Positions 50,372 through 63,552 of a DNA stretch of 64,000 nucleotides are shown one piece after another. Both the position numbers and the translations under genes were made by a program. The notes beneath the pieces are model-generated. The model was not told the origin of the DNA and did not search any database. It saw nothing but the letters and a program-made list of their open reading frames with translations. The stretch's first letter is position 1. Every line of letters starts with the position of its first letter. This DNA comes from Stereum hirsutum FP-91666 SS1. Its lineage: Eukaryota > Basidiomycota > Agaricomycetes > Russulales > Stereaceae. The stretch lies in contig NW_006763137.1 in NCBI RefSeq assembly GCF_000264905.1, forward strand, positions 1,887,812-1,951,811, read 5' to 3'.

Positions 50372-50998
50372 GTGAGTTCGTGAGCCTGATCAAGCCAAGC
50401 AAAACGAATCAGATATCGACAAGTTGAAGACGATAGAGCACACAGAGGAAGATGATATGGATGTTTTGAATCATGCGTTTCATTCATTAAATTGAACGTT
50501 TGTAAGCGATCGAGGACCGTAGATATAGTATACACCCGTGCAGGCTCGCCAGCCCGCTCCGGAACACCAAAAGGTAGCAAAAAAAAATAAGAAGACCGAA
50601 GGATACAAAGGATACCGCGGCAGGACGGGCCCATCCTGCGCAGTCCGGGGTGCAACAACGACCTATCTGAACAACCAAATACTCGAGGACGAGTAGCGAA
50701 GAAGAGAAGAGGATGAGGAGGGGCGTGAAGGGGGTGCATGGTCATCATCACAAAATTATTGAGTAGTGAAGACGAAAAAATTGGGGTGAACGTGAGGGGA
50801 GGGGAAGGATCATTGCAGCGACTCGTACGATGGGGTATGTGAATGCGTGGCGAAGTCGATGGATGAGTGGGCGTGGATGAGAGCAATAAAAGTACATGGT
50901 AGAGGTGATTAGGGCGTCAGGAGTTGCGTGGAGGAAGAACAAAAAGATAAAATTTTCGGTGTAGTCCGCACCACAGAAGCACACGAGCGGAAACGAAA

Positions 50999-53023
50999 TT
51001 AGACCTTCTCGCTGACGCTGGCCTGATCGTGCTCGACGTGCTCGTGGTTGCCACGCTCGCCGACCTTGAAGGACTCGGGATCGCTCGCGTGAACGTTCTC
51101 GACCAAGAGGCGGCGGCGGTAGGCGACAGACTGGATGGGAGTTGTGTTCTGGTAGAGGATATCGATCTGCTCCAACGAGAGACCCTTGGTCTGAAAGAAG
51201 ATAATCCAAGTCAGGATATGCATGCCAATCTGACGCGTGAGGGAAGAGACTGACCTCAGGAACGCAGAAGAATGCGAAGATGATACAACAGAAGCAGGTT
51301 GAGCCCCAGACGAAGAACACCTTGGACTGGAGGTCGGCGTTTCCGGGACCGGAGTCAACCATGTAGGGGGTGGCGTATCCAATACCGAAGTTCCACAACT
51401 GCACAAAAAATCACGACAGGTTAGAAGGAGGGAGAGAACTCGAGAGAGAATAAAGCGTACCCAGTTAGAGGCAACCGACATGGACATGGCCTTGGCACGG
51501 ACATTGAGAGGGAAGATTTCACCGGTGACGACGTATGCGATCGGGCCCCAAGTCGAGGCGAAGAAAGCGATGTAGATACAGACGAGGGCGATGAGGGCTT
51601 GCTGACCAGACTTGTTGTCAATGGAGATGGTGACACCGATGATGGCGACAAGGTATTCGCAAATACACATGCCAACGGCACCGACGAGCAAGAGACGACG
51701 ACGACCAAAGCGCTCGATACCCCACATTCCGGGGAGGGTCATGAACACATTGACGATGTTAGTCGCAACCGAAATGAGGAAGGAGTTCTTGATGCCGGAG
51801 TTCTGGAAGAACGTAGTACCCTGGATAACGAAACAAATATGTCAGAAACAGACCGAAATGGAGTGAAGGTTGACGGAGAAAACTCACGTAGTAGAAGATG
51901 AAGTTGATACCGGTGAGTTGTTGCCAGGCCTGGATGAAGATACCGGTGAGGGTACGGAACCGGATTTGGTTGTGACCAGAGCGGAAACAGTCGAGGTAGC
52001 TACTCTCGCCGAGCGCCTTCTCGGCTTCAAGGTTGGCACGGACGTCGTTGAGCTCGACTTCGAGTTCGGGATCGGTCTCGGAGAGACCAGTGAGGCGAGA
52101 AAGGGCATGAGCAGCATCGGCGTCGCGGCCGCGCTTGACCAACCAACGAGGAGACTGAAAAGGGAGTTGATGGATGAGCGAGGCAGGTCAATAATAAAAG
52201 CATATTTAATTTACCTCGGGGAGGAAGAGCATTCCGACGGAAAGGACTGCAGCCCAGATGAACTGAATACCGATGGGGATACGGTATGAGCTGTGGTCGG
52301 GCCTGTTCTGAGTGGCATTGTTGACGACGGAGGCGAGGAGAAGGCCGATGGTGATAGCCCATTGGTAGGCGGCGACGACGGCACCACGAATCCACTTTGG
52401 CGAGCACTCGGATTGGTACATGGGGACGAGGGTAGAGATGAGACCGACACCGAGACCAGCGAAGACACGACCGACGACGAAGAGGGGGAGAGCGGTGGCT
52501 GCCGTCTGCATGGCGACGCCGACGGAGAAGATAAGGCAGGAGAAGATAAGACCCCATTTACGACCAAGGTAGTCTCCAACGGGAGCACTGGCAAGGGCAC
52601 CTGTAGCGGAGGATGAGATGAGAAAATGGAGAACAGAAAGAAGAAAAGGGAAAGAATACATACCGAAGAAAGTACCAGCGGAGAGAATAGAGACGACCAA
52701 AGACTTTGTGCTTGAGGTGATGGTGCAAGAGTCCCCAGCGACATCGCCGAAAGTGCATAGCTATATGGAGAAAGATGAGATAGAAGGAAGATAGAGAGAG
52801 AAAAGAGAGACTGACCCAGTCGTTCATGGCAATGATACCACTGATGGTACCAGTGTCGTAACCGTAAAGAATACCACCGAAAGCGGCGAATGATGTCTGC
52901 AGAGGGTCATGAGAAGAGGAGGAAGGAGGGAGGAAAGAGGGGACGTACCATGATAATACCGGCGAACTTATTCTTGGGGGCATTGGCGCCTATATTGGCG
53001 ACAGCGACAGGACCGACGGCCAT
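50999..53023 (-). CDS. MFS hexose transporter
   Basis: Proton-coupled or facilitated sugar uptake carrier in the plasma membrane. It starts MAVGPVAVANIGANAPKNKF, then TM1 FAAFGGILYGYDTGTISGII. The conserved motif after TM2 is PVGDYLGRKWGLIFSCLIFS (about 52570), TM4-5 carries GRVFAGLGVGLISTLVPMYQ and SECSPKWIRGAVVAAYQW, and the half-way PESPRWLVKRGRD motif lies at about 52190-52130. TM7 holds QQLTGINFIFYYGTTFFQNS (QQxTGxNxxxYY sugar signature, about 51930). IERFGRRRLLLVGAVGMCIC and VVTGEIFPLNVRAKAMSMSV follow. The closing PETKGLSLEQIDILY motif lies at about 51260-51140. Twelve membrane segments, short cytosolic ends, about 530 residues. Exon joins recreate all sugar-porter motifs. The sugar is likely glucose or another hexose but cannot be read directly. 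Confidence 0.95.
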
Positions 53024-53129
53024 AGTGAAGTAGGGATGGCCTGGTAGGAGGAGGGTGAGGGTTGGAGTGTGATGGAGGAGAGGATGAGCTAGACCGAAGG
53101 GTGAGGAGGGACGGCATCGTCGCCCTCGG

Positions 53130-53138
53130 TATTTATAC
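53130..53138 (-). promoter_or_regulatory. TATA box of the hexose transporter
   Basis: GTATAAATA on the minus strand, about 107 bp before the start codon. The leader between it and the ATG is strongly pyrimidine-rich on the sense strand, as in many highly expressed fungal genes. Confidence 0.55.
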
Positions 53139-53232
53139 GAATTCCCACCTTGAGTCGCTCAGGTTCGCCCCATCAACGCGCCAAACTTTGAGCAGGTGGA
53201 AGCATGCCCCATGATCCCCTCCGATCGAGTTC

Positions 53233-53277
53233 CTGGGGACCCCGGACCACCCCGCATCCGATCGTCCGGCGCCCCGC
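53233..53277. promoter_or_regulatory. Cluster of CreA/Mig1-like sites (SYGGRG)
   Basis: Three matches to the carbon-catabolite repressor consensus SYGGRG lie within 45 bp: CTGGGG at 53233-53238 and two GCGGGG on the minus strand (53250-53255, 53272-53277). They sit 210-255 bp upstream of the transporter ATG and about 100-140 bp upstream of its TATA box. A six-base motif is weak evidence in a GC-rich stretch, but the clustering and the target gene fit glucose repression. Confidence 0.4.
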
Positions 53278-56200
53278 ACGCCGAGTGAACTGTGCTGTTC
53301 CCCCAATGTTCCCCACAACATCTTCTCCTCTCTTCTCATCCCTCTTGCCTCCGTCTTGCCCTCCACAACCAACTCGAACAACCAATCGTCCTATACGTTC
53401 AGAATACTCTCGTCTGTGTATGGGGACCATCACTCTTTCGCGGTCAAGTCCCGCCCGGCTCGTTCCTGACGGCGGCGCCGACGTGCCTGGCTCTCCTCTC
53501 CGCTGTCTCACCTGCTCTCCTCGCTTTCGTCCTTCTCGCTCTCGTCGACATCGCACATCAACTCTGCTTCTTCTTCCCTATACTGACTTGCATGTTCTCC
53601 ATGTATGTAGCTGCTTTGCGACTTCGCCTTCATCATTCTTTCTACCCCAGCTTTGCCCCAGTTCACCCCACCCAGGCCTCCCCACCCCCGCACGTCTTCC
53701 GGCTCATACTCTCACCCGACGTACAGCCCGGACTTGATCGGCCCCGGCCGATATGTACACCCAAATTGCCTTCATGGATGCAATCCCGCCACGTCTTCCG
53801 TCGTTTTTAGGCTGCGTGAGAGGGGTGTCGACTCGAGATATGATTTGCTACGTGCCCCTTCGTCTGAAAAATTCACCCACCCAATCCTTTTCTTCCCTCG
53901 CTTTCCCCTCAGCGTATCCTAGAGCCTCGGATTCGCATCGTACGATGATGGCGACTCACATCATGTCTCGGGCTCCGGACCTTCACCATACCGTCCATTT
54001 GTCTCTTCAGTCTCCGTTTCACCTTGTCTATTCGTGCCGCATCTAACGCGCTTGATCCTTTCATCTCTCTCCCAACGTTCCATACCATACCGCATCACAT
54101 ATCCTGAGCATCTCTATCACCGACGCTTACTCGCAACGTCGGTCCATCTCGAACCGCCACCTTGCCCGCAAGGGAATTGACGCCTGTCAGGGGCGATCCT
54201 CACGCATGCGCATGTGATTGTACTCTCTTGCCGGTCGATTTTCACCTCGTTCGCATCCTCGGGTCTTGTGCTGACAAGTTACTCGACTCGCTCCACGAGA
54301 AATCGAGTCTCATCATCGACTTCCGGCGCCGACGTCGTCGGTCCCTGAGCTCTTTCGCCAGACGAGGAAAGACTCTACTCACTTACGATGACGTTGCATC
54401 CTTCTCTTCTCATGCTTGATACTTTTACGATTACCCACTCCTCATTCGCAAGATGGGATGGCAATCCGCCAATGATATTGTTTCGCACGTACGGATTAAC
54501 ACGACTCTTTGGCATTGCAGTAACGGGGTCCGAACTGCCGATCTACATATTTGCCTTTCCGAGCCAGCACAGTCCAAAAAGTCCGGTATCTTTCAATTTC
54601 AGAGTCGACCAAGCCCAGCGTACGGCCGCTTCCCGAATTTCCACTCTGTTAGCGATAAAACCAACGAGCACTTTCCGTAACAAACCGCACCTCGACGATA
54701 GTCGAGATCATCGTCCAGGCTGCTGACCGCCTCCTGGAAAGTCAGAGCAGAGCAGAGTCCCAAGTCGCTGACACTACATACTGCGCAGAGCGGCCGCTTC
54801 GAGTTCTGTATATACGTCTAAGTCAACCAAGTTCGCAGGAAGAAGTGTTTTCCAGAGTATGTTGAACTGGACACTTCGAAAGTTCCCCATGGCACGCTGC
54901 ACAATTGCATTGCCACCAGCTTGGGGTTGGGGGACCCCCGCACACCTCCCTTCCCAGCTTCGAATTCTCCGATGATCCATGACTGTGCTTTGCATGAACG
55001 CATGAACCGTACTTCCCGCACGTCAAAACACTAGAAAACCCCGCCCCTCCCCGCCCCCGGTCGCGAGAACATAACTACCCCCAGACCTCCCCAGACCCCC
55101 CAAGACCGGTGAGTAAGAGTTACTGTATGTGCGCGCACGACCCGCATATCAGATTCAAAGCGAAATAAATCGACGCGAAAATACTTCTTGCGGGAGAGTG
55201 AAACCCATGATCCGACTCCCGACCCGAGCGCGTCTCGGTACCGACTCCCCTCACGTCCTTTCAATCGACACTCAGCCATTCGCGTTACGGCCCTCAGGCC
55301 TCATTCGCGCGTGCTGGAATGTACCTTAGTACCAGCCGAGGCTGGCCTTACTTTCTCAGGACTCGGCTTAGACTGCTTGGTGTGATTTATACGATGGGTC
55401 ACTTGAGGACAGCGCAGTAGTAAGCAATAAACAGACAGGGGCTTCAGTGGCGGCACTACTACTGGCGTGTTTGGACCAGGCCTGCCCAATATTTACGGTC
55501 GTATGTTCAAGACACTTTGAGTGTCTTTGTCTCGACTCTGAGCGCCTTTGTGTTCCTGAGGACCCCTGAAGATCTACATTAACACAGGTCGGTAAGTAGC
55601 CGAAGACGGTCTGCTGATGGGGAAGGGAGGGCGGGTGCAGTGCTTTCCTGGTCCTTCTATTTCGGAGGGCAGAGAAATCACGAGCGACCCCGGCGCCGAC
55701 GTCGACAGCCAACGAAGGGCCATTGTCGCTGAGTAAGATTCGTTGTGCATAGCCATAGATGAGAGACCTCGAACGACACGGAGCTTGGAACAAGCTTTAC
55801 AGGTACGGACGCAGGTCAAGTGATGATCCGTTCTTCGAATTCTTCATTTTGGTCAGCGATTTAGAGGATCGAACGGACTCGGATCCAGGTCTTCTCGTCC
55901 GAGCACCGCCGTGAGTTACAGTGGTTACGGCACCGGGTACTCATTATGCTGCACCGCATACTGTACTCTACATATGCAGAACGATATGGACGACCTGCAT
56001 TCCGAGAGCACGAGCAATATCCGGCGCCACAAACCGACAAGTGCGAAAGACGAGCCTGGGAACTCGAAGAATCCAGCCCCCAGCGATTCCCCAGACCCTC
56101 CACAACGGAACGAGACGTGTTTGACAGGAGAGCGGGGGAAACGGGGTTTGTTATCGCAACCGAAGAGAAACCTCCGCCGAGCGACGTCGGACGTCAAACG

Positions 56201-59200
56201 CTGTGCGACGGAACTTGCAGCTTGCAGTACGATCACTCTCCGGTCGTCGTTTGTCCTGTCTTGTCCTTCGTCGTCGGCCACATCGCTCGAGCCCCGTCCA
56301 GTTCCATCAGTTGTAGTACGGCTCATAAAATACCGATAAAAATCCCAGAAATAAGGGGATTGGCCAGAGGCCACATCGAATAATTGATGGAATGGACGGG
56401 AGCCGAAGAAAAGAAGGAAAAGCCTAAAAGGGTCCGTGGGAAGGAAGTGCGATCTTTGGGCGAGCGAGTGCACGGGGTCCTACCATGGGTCCGCATGGAC
56501 TGCTTTGATTGGCTTCCGTCTCCGAATGTTGCGACGCGTACGCAGCCCATGTCATATCACTTTTTTTTTCGAGCTCTCGTCTCGGCGGCAACGTCTTGTG
56601 GGGGACCTGAGTGTGTCTGGGGCACAAGGTGACATGACCCCCGCAAACGCGGGGATGGGGGACGGGGTAGCGCGGGGCTAAGAGTGACTTAGGAGCGCAA
56701 TGGTCGAGCGCGATCTTAGAAAAAACATTGAACGACAGGAGGGTTGAATGTCAGGAAGTATATCTTTGTGAACTTGACTGCAGTCGAGGCTATATCGATG
56801 GGAGGCTTTGTCCGAGTCGAATCGGAGTACGTCTGTCACCACTCGCATCTACGATTGGGATGTTCAGGCGTGTGAAGAGACGCATACGAGTGTGGGGTGA
56901 TACATTGATGGGCGCGAACCGTGGTCCCAAAAACGCAAAAACGAACGATGTTTTTGAGCTCGGGAACCATCTGGGGAACAGGGGCAGACAGGGCAAGTTG
57001 CCCTGGAGGTTGAAAACTACGGGGACTTTCCTAGGTAGGAAGGTGGTTCGAGAAACCAGAGGGTGTGATCGACTGGGGAATCAGGAAGAGGATGGATGTG
57101 GAAAAGAGGGGGAACGTAAGCGGCTTCGATTGCGAAGAGCACCCACGCGGACCTTGATGAAGGACAAGCTTTGAGGTCACAGCTCAGACGAAGGGGTTTA
57201 TGCGGTTGCGATACCCCCATGGTCGTCCATCATGACAGCATCCAGGAACAATTAGAGGAACAAAATGGAAATCTGCTGGCCAAGGTGTGCTGAGGATAGT
57301 ATGACCACAAGTGCACACACAGGTCGTGCTTCCTAGTCGATGATGGAAATGAAAAAAAATGAAGATATCTCTGGGATGTCTCTGGGTTCCGAGTCGCTGC
57401 CTGGGCACAAAAATTCGATTGTGCGTTCGAGATAAGGTCATCTCGACGCCGAAGTCGGCTTTCGCAGGAATATAAAAACTCTGAAAGGACGTATAACAAT
57501 GTAGCATGAAGCAACCAACAAGACAGAGGTGTAGAAGAACAAGCTCATGAGACGGTTGAGACAGCGAAGCGTCGTCATCCAAGCACAACAAGGTGACACA
57601 GGTGGCGAAACAATTCTTTCCGAGCATTACAGCACATTCCGGGGATTCCAAACCATGCGCAGGCGTCTCACAAGAGAGTTGGAAGCTCCGGAGTCCGAAT
57701 GAGGAAGGGAAACGCAAGCAGTCCGGGAGATGGTCTCATGACCACAAACAAGTACGCTGCATACCTTGGGAAAACCCCTGTCGATCCGGAAGGTCTGAAG
57801 GGCCGACGACGATTGACTCAAAAGAAGTACGATCAAAAAAGAACCGGTCGATCCACCAAGAAGCAGATCGCGACAATACGCCAGACCGATTGTGGTTACG
57901 ATACTGCTTGACAGCGGTTGCCGGCAATCATCTTCGTGGTTAGATAACTGACAACAGCGACAGAGTGAAAAACCGAGAATAACTCACACTTATGAGAGCA
58001 TATACAAGCTACTCTCATATCAATAGCGGATTTATCCAGTGCAAGGTGAGCTTTTCTTAGGAAATGGGGGAGTGGTAGACACGAATTTGGACCAAACCAC
58101 TGGGTGACGGTGGGCAGAGTCACACCGCCGGTTGCGGCGTCTTGGACAGACAGCGGAAAGTTATCGGTCTCAGTTTTTGAATACCGGTTTCGAAAAGATG
58201 AGAGGGGTCATGGGGCTCGGTGCTGCAATAGAACGCGGAGGGTGTTGAAGTTGAGGACAAGTTGAACTTGTTGACGGGACGGGCTGTTGCCCCGCTCCGG
58301 GCCGCCGGGCCAAATACCCGATGCGGCTTCCACGCCACCTTTTTGCTCGCCACACTAGTACTGAACCACCCTTTCTTGAAATTACACTTGACAGTGAGTT
58401 TGTTTTTACCAGACCATGATTTTGGTTTCTTTGAGAATGTAGCGCCTTTTTCCAGATATACAACTAGGGAACCAAAATAGCCTCCTAAGCAGCACAAGTA
58501 TGCCGCTAGTTTTATTGTATTGTCAGTAGATATTTCCAGTGAACGGATCTAGTACTTACGGTAGACAAGAGATGTTGTCAAAGGCGCTATACAAGCACCA
58601 GAAGCTCCGGCAGACGTCTGCGTCACAATCAAGGTTAGTACGACAGGTATGGGGAATGTCCGAGTTGATTTGAACTCGTAAAAATGTGGTCCTTGCTATT
58701 TTTTGGTAAACGAGAGCCTTCACGTAAAACGGACTCTCAGAAAAGGAAATTACCCCTCCTTCATGAGTATCTAGCTTTACTAATTTGATCGACAGGTATA
58801 ATATGCATCGCTCGTCCGGAATCCTTCTCTGCCGGTTGGGCTTGATTTCGAGCAATGTAACGGATCTCACAACGCCGCTAAGGTAAATACAACGGCAGGA
58901 ACTAAGACGGGCATCTCCAACATTTCATACCAGTCTGGACGTCGAGTAGGCGTATCTGTGTTTGATAGTCAGAGAGCCAAATAAGAAGAGGTACGGAGAT
59001 GCCGGGGAACTCATCGTCTTAAGAATTGCTGGAATAGTATTCTGTGAGAAGATTCTGTTCCGGTAGGTTGCCGTGCCCTCAATGGGAAACATCATGACGA
59101 GCAAAAAGTAACGATACAAAGGCGACGAGATATCACAATATGGAGATCGAGCAAGAGCGGATCCGGTCACCGTGGACTGGACGCATGCCCACAGTGAAAA

Positions 59201-60629
59201 ACAGCTGAATCTCCCCGTCAGCTGCCCAAATTTCTGAGCTTACATTGCATGTCCCAGCCCGATATCACCGTTGACGTTTGGTTATAAGGTGGAGGCCATC
59301 TGATGGTCTGCTATCTGCAATGAAGGAAGTTGGATCAGCAAGCTTTCCTAAGCGGCCCAAGTGCCAAGACAGAATAGCAGAGCGGAACATGAGACAGAGC
59401 TCGAAACGGGTCCGACCTATGGCCTGAAATGCCCTGGGGTCCTATCAGCATAGTACTAGTATAACCATCTCAACACGGGACGGGAGGTGAGGGTGAACGG
59501 AGATGAATGTTCTAACGGATTAGGAGAGCTAGAAGAAGTCTGGGGTGCATGCGAAACATGATCTACTCGTCTCGCCATCGAGAGTGGCTGGTCTTCAGCT
59601 TGAATCAAGACAGAAGTTAGCAGCGTGAAACGTGAACATTACCGATTGGAGTAAGTTTGCGGCGAATTATCAGCGAAAAAGGTGTTCTGAAGCAGGTTAT
59701 GTATAGAGCGATGGACCGTGCTTGTAAGTATAGCAGAGTATAGCACGAGATGTTTGAAGGCGCCGCAGTCGTACTAGATGATCGCAATGCCTCCGAGGAG
59801 ATCTTGCTTGAGGCTGGCCTGGAATGCAAGGTATAGTCCACACGGGGATACAAAGTGTACACCCGTGCTGACACCGTTGTGGCACCAGGGCTCCATCAGC
59901 AAACGTCGAATTCGAGACCATACTGATGAGCTGTAACAGACAAAAGCAAGTTTGGGGTCACACAAGAAGCCCGTGCACAACGGGCCCCTACTATGTAACT
60001 ATTCCCATGGAATGATGCCTCGATCGGGCTCTGAGATGATATCTCTGGTCAGAAACTTCAGGATGACGAGAGTCCTGCCATATAACGTATGTCGTATCAG
60101 AACTTTGCTGGATCGGCGACAATAAAATGATTGCCAATGCTTTGAGCGCAAGTGTTAAATGGTAAGGGGAGAAGATTTATGTAAGACGAAACTCGACGAA
60201 CGGGTGAGCGGGATCCTGTCCGAAAGACAGGCCAGTGGGACTGAATGTGGCGCTCCGAAATCAAGAAAGAGGAACTGGTCACTGGTGAGGGTCGGATTTC
60301 AGGTTTGACTTCTACAGTCAGTCTGTTGGACCTGCCTTCTTTAGGTCGGGAATAAAGGGCAAGATTCCGCGACTAGTCTCGTACAAAACACCACTGGCAT
60401 GCGAAAGGGCGAGGTATAGTCATCAGTAACATCATTACATTGACAACAAAATGGAACACAGGTTAATATACCAGAGCGGAAGGAAATCAAAGATACTAGA
60501 CTGGGCTTATACCGATGGCTGAGTGCCGCCTCTACAAAAATGCCAGCGATGTATAAATAAATGGTTCATACCACCGAATCCGGAGACGTGAATTCGTCCA
60601 TCGCCTCTGCGCATGCGCAAGTACGCAAA

Positions 60630-62746
60630 CTACTCATCATCATCGTCCCCAACGACATGCGTGCCGCTCATCAAGGCGGTCGCGCTCTCGTCTCTCGCCG
60701 TCCCCGGAACACGACCGTACCACTGCCGTCCGTCCCTGCCTGCGGTAGTCGGACTTGTGAGTTCGATTGCACCGCCATCTTCTTTTGCGGCTTGTGAAGA
60801 TGATGTAGAGGCGGAGGCGGAGTTACGGCCGGTTGTGGTGTAGAGATGTATGAGGAAGAGGGTGTGGAAATAGATGATGAAGGCGATGCTGTAAGAGCAG
60901 ATGGCAAATGGAACGGGTCGATGGAATATGTCAGGTGGGTAAAAGAGGCTATGGACAAGCAACGCACCTGTACATGATGAGGACGTAGGTAACATGGTCC
61001 ATTCCTTGATCATGAGCGAACTCCAATTCTTCGTCGGTCCCGGACATGAACAACAATCCGGCACAAACGAGCAACTGAGCGGTCATAGCATGGAGACACA
61101 TCTCATTAGCAAAGAAAGGTCTCTTGTCGCTGAGTAGTGGACGTACAAAGGGCGGCAAATGCCTAAATGCCACACCCTTAGGGGTGTTATCTTCCCTGGT
61201 GGTATGGGTAGTGCTGTCGGCAAGTGTGTGCTCGCTCTGATCGTCTTCGACGCCTTCGATGGTGCCAAGTGGCAGGAACTTGGGTACTACAAAGCACACT
61301 TCGACGAGTCGCGCGAGTCCAGCCAGCATCAGGGTATAGCCAAAGATAGAATGGACCTGACAAGTGGGAAAAGTTATCAATGACCACCGCCGATGTCATA
61401 GCCATCTGATGCATACTTTGGTTGAAATAGCCAAGGCTTGTGCATGTTCGGACATAGCAAATCCAGTGAGAATAATGCTAGGGAAATCAGTTCAGATGGC
61501 GAGTAGAACAGACAAGGAAGACGAGTCGCACATGATGGACGGAACTACCGTTCTCTGGTATCGAGACAAGTGGTGAGTACCTGATTACAACCATGACGAG
61601 AAAGGTAGGCAGGTATACCTGGTTATTGCGAGCTAGGAAGACACCCAGAATTCCACCGCACCACCCTAATAGGTAGTACATTTCATCATACAGTCACTGA
61701 GCTGAAATGACACGACGAATAATGAGGGAATACACATACAGAGGATGCCGAGAATCCTGTTCAGTAAGATAAGCACAAACTCGAGTCAAGCAACTCATGA
61801 GTGAGCACGCACGTGTGTTGCATATCCTTCACGGACCATACCAGGCCGCGATGCTCGGTGAAGGTGTTGACTGACGCGCACACCCTCAATTATAGGCTAT
61901 AGACTCAGATACATGCGACTTACCAATGCCCTGGAAGCCACATAACAATTAGGACTTCAGAGCATAGAAACAAAGGGGGCAGCCACGTACCCAGAGCAAG
62001 ATAACCCATGAATCCCACCATTCAGGACTGCGGCCACTTCTTCTAACCCACATTTCCCCTACGAGTAGCATTATAGCCATGATGATACCGTACGAGATGA
62101 ATCCTCCGCCCTGCGACGCGCCTTTAAATACCACGCAACATCATGATGACATGGAGGACGTACCATGATATAGTGGGCAAGACATTGCCCTAGATGACCT
62201 CCACGGCAGTAGCCCCTGAAAGCGATGGCTCCGAAGAGCATCTGCACCCATCCCATGATGGGCCATGCCTTGCCGAGCACTCCGTGCGCACGGACGGCCC
62301 ACGGCCTGAGGGTTCGTTCGTGGATGTGGAGTTTAAGATATACACCGAGAAAGAATTGAGCAGCAATAGGAGCGAAGAGGATGTTCGCGTATGTGCCGTG
62401 CGCGCTGTGGAGGAATTGTCGGCCTTTGTGTGCATGACCAAGGATGTAGCCTCCAATGGTAAGTGCGAAGCCAGTGACCTGAGCACAGAGTGAATTTAGA
62501 CGTTGTTATATCCGATGCACATGGACGAGCATAAACCTGAAGAGGAACATGCCATCGACTACGAGTGATGCCAAGGACCATGCCTATTGGGAACAGAATA
62601 CCCCATACTGCTGCCTGGAGGAACATATGAATCCAAAGGATGGCATCGACGGATGCATTCATTTCCTCTTCCGTGAGCTCATCGTGATGATCATGGGCGG
62701 CGGCTGAAAGCGCAGAGGCCAGTACTAGAAGCAGTTCAGACAACAT
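60630..62746 (-). CDS. YTP1-like multi-pass membrane protein
   Basis: Member of the fungal YTP1/DUF2427 family, related in layout to cytochrome b561-type membrane proteins; function is poorly known. It starts [20 protein letters not shown] (signal peptide followed by a His-rich segment), then [20 protein letters not shown] and [20 protein letters not shown]. The following exons give [96 protein letters not shown] and [20 protein letters not shown]. The last exons give [20 protein letters not shown] and [20 protein letters not shown]. Conserved His residues inside membrane segments (ILGHAHK, IWIH-like, VHSIFGY) match possible haem ligands. The C-terminus is cytosolic, serine-rich and acidic (VGDDDDE). 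Confidence 0.85.
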
Positions 62747-63552
62747 TGTACCCAAGTTAGAGGGAGGCGAACAACATCCACGGTGACGGTGCACAGCTGA
62801 GAGAAAACAAGTCGAGGACGCTGCTGACAGACGCCGGCCGCCGTCATTCCCGCCGAACAGGGTCGTCACATCTCCTTCCCGGGAAGTCCCGACGCCACCC
62901 AGCAATCTCATTCTGGTCGCCACGCCACCGTGACTGCCGAGGAGGTTCGTCTACGACTCTCACCATCGTCGTCCAGTCGATTCTGTCGGTCATAAACAGT
63001 TTTCGACAGCTGGCAGTTTTCTTTGACAACGCTCTGGCTCGCTTGTACTCTACTCCTACCTCTCATTTAAGCAGCCGAGTATCCCGGCTCGACCGACTGG
63101 CAGATGAAGCTGCCAGCAACAGCAACGTCGACTGCTTATAAGTACTACCGTGCTGGGAGCCATGTGTAGAGTGAACAAGAACATGTTGGTCCTTGTTGGC
63201 ACTGTCGCCGTACGTATACTTATCTGCGTACAATTTGAGGAAGCAAGCCGGGTTACGTTCGCTTTTGAACGCAGCATTATAGATACCATTTCGCTGTCGT
63301 CGGCGTCGACATTGTCGAGAAATTCCGTCCCACAGGTGTCTATTTGAATTTAATAAACTCGAGGATCGTCTACTTTCCGTCACCTCCTAATGTCCTCAGA
63401 ACATCTATCTCCATGACGAGTTTCCTTCCGTCTGCTGAGGATCGCAGATCCTCATCATGTGCTACTCGGAGAAATCTCTGCATCTGCTTAAATACTTCTG
63501 AGTCAAAGACGGAGTCGTTTCGAACGGAGTTTCTCCTCAGGCTGAGTAGAAG
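62747..63552. other. Divergent promoter region, YTP1-like (-) / GH5 (+)
   Basis: About 800 bp between divergent genes. Open frames here (63063-63383 minus, 63150-63347 plus, 63370-63720 minus) overlap and carry no recognisable domain. Confidence 0.55.

Larger units (their letters stand above)
47634..50998. other. Gene-poor interval between S53-like gene and hexose transporter
   Basis: About 3.4 kb. It contains the S53-like promoter, a low-confidence spliced gene candidate at 49876-50371 listed separately, and the transporter 3' end. The longest open frame (49268-49888 minus, 206 codons) overlaps several plus frames and has no domain. No repeat, tRNA or mobile element is recognised. Confidence 0.5.
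53024..60629. other. 7.6-kb region without a recognisable gene
   Basis: The first 250 bp form the transporter promoter. Beyond that I see no conserved protein, tRNA, transposase or long repeat. About 53.5-54.4 kb is pyrimidine-rich on the plus strand. At 55040-55105 there is a short imperfect array of C-rich units of the type CCCCAGACC. Two minus-strand stretches look mildly protein-like: a 125-codon frame at 58120-58497, lysine-rich and without a domain, and a pair of frames around 58925-59235 that change frame at a stop. The remaining open frames overlap on both strands and look random. Lineage-specific genes or non-coding RNAs could be missed. Confidence 0.45.

Noticed and set aside
50167..50886. 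239-codon minus-strand frame after the transporter
   Set aside because: Most of it is proline/serine-rich 3' sequence without motifs; only the end from 50371 looked coding and is reported separately at low confidence.
55040..55105. C-rich short tandem array as a possible CRISPR or satellite
   Set aside because: Units are irregular, only a few copies exist, and there are no spacers; it is simple low-complexity sequence.
56181..56196. Two GACGTC palindromes 7 bp apart, resembling a CRE/ATF site
   Set aside because: No gene with a recognisable start lies nearby, and a six-base palindrome pair can occur by chance in GC-rich DNA.
56728..57174. 148-codon plus-strand frame
   Set aside because: Arginine/glycine-rich random composition, no domain, and overlapping frames on the other strand.
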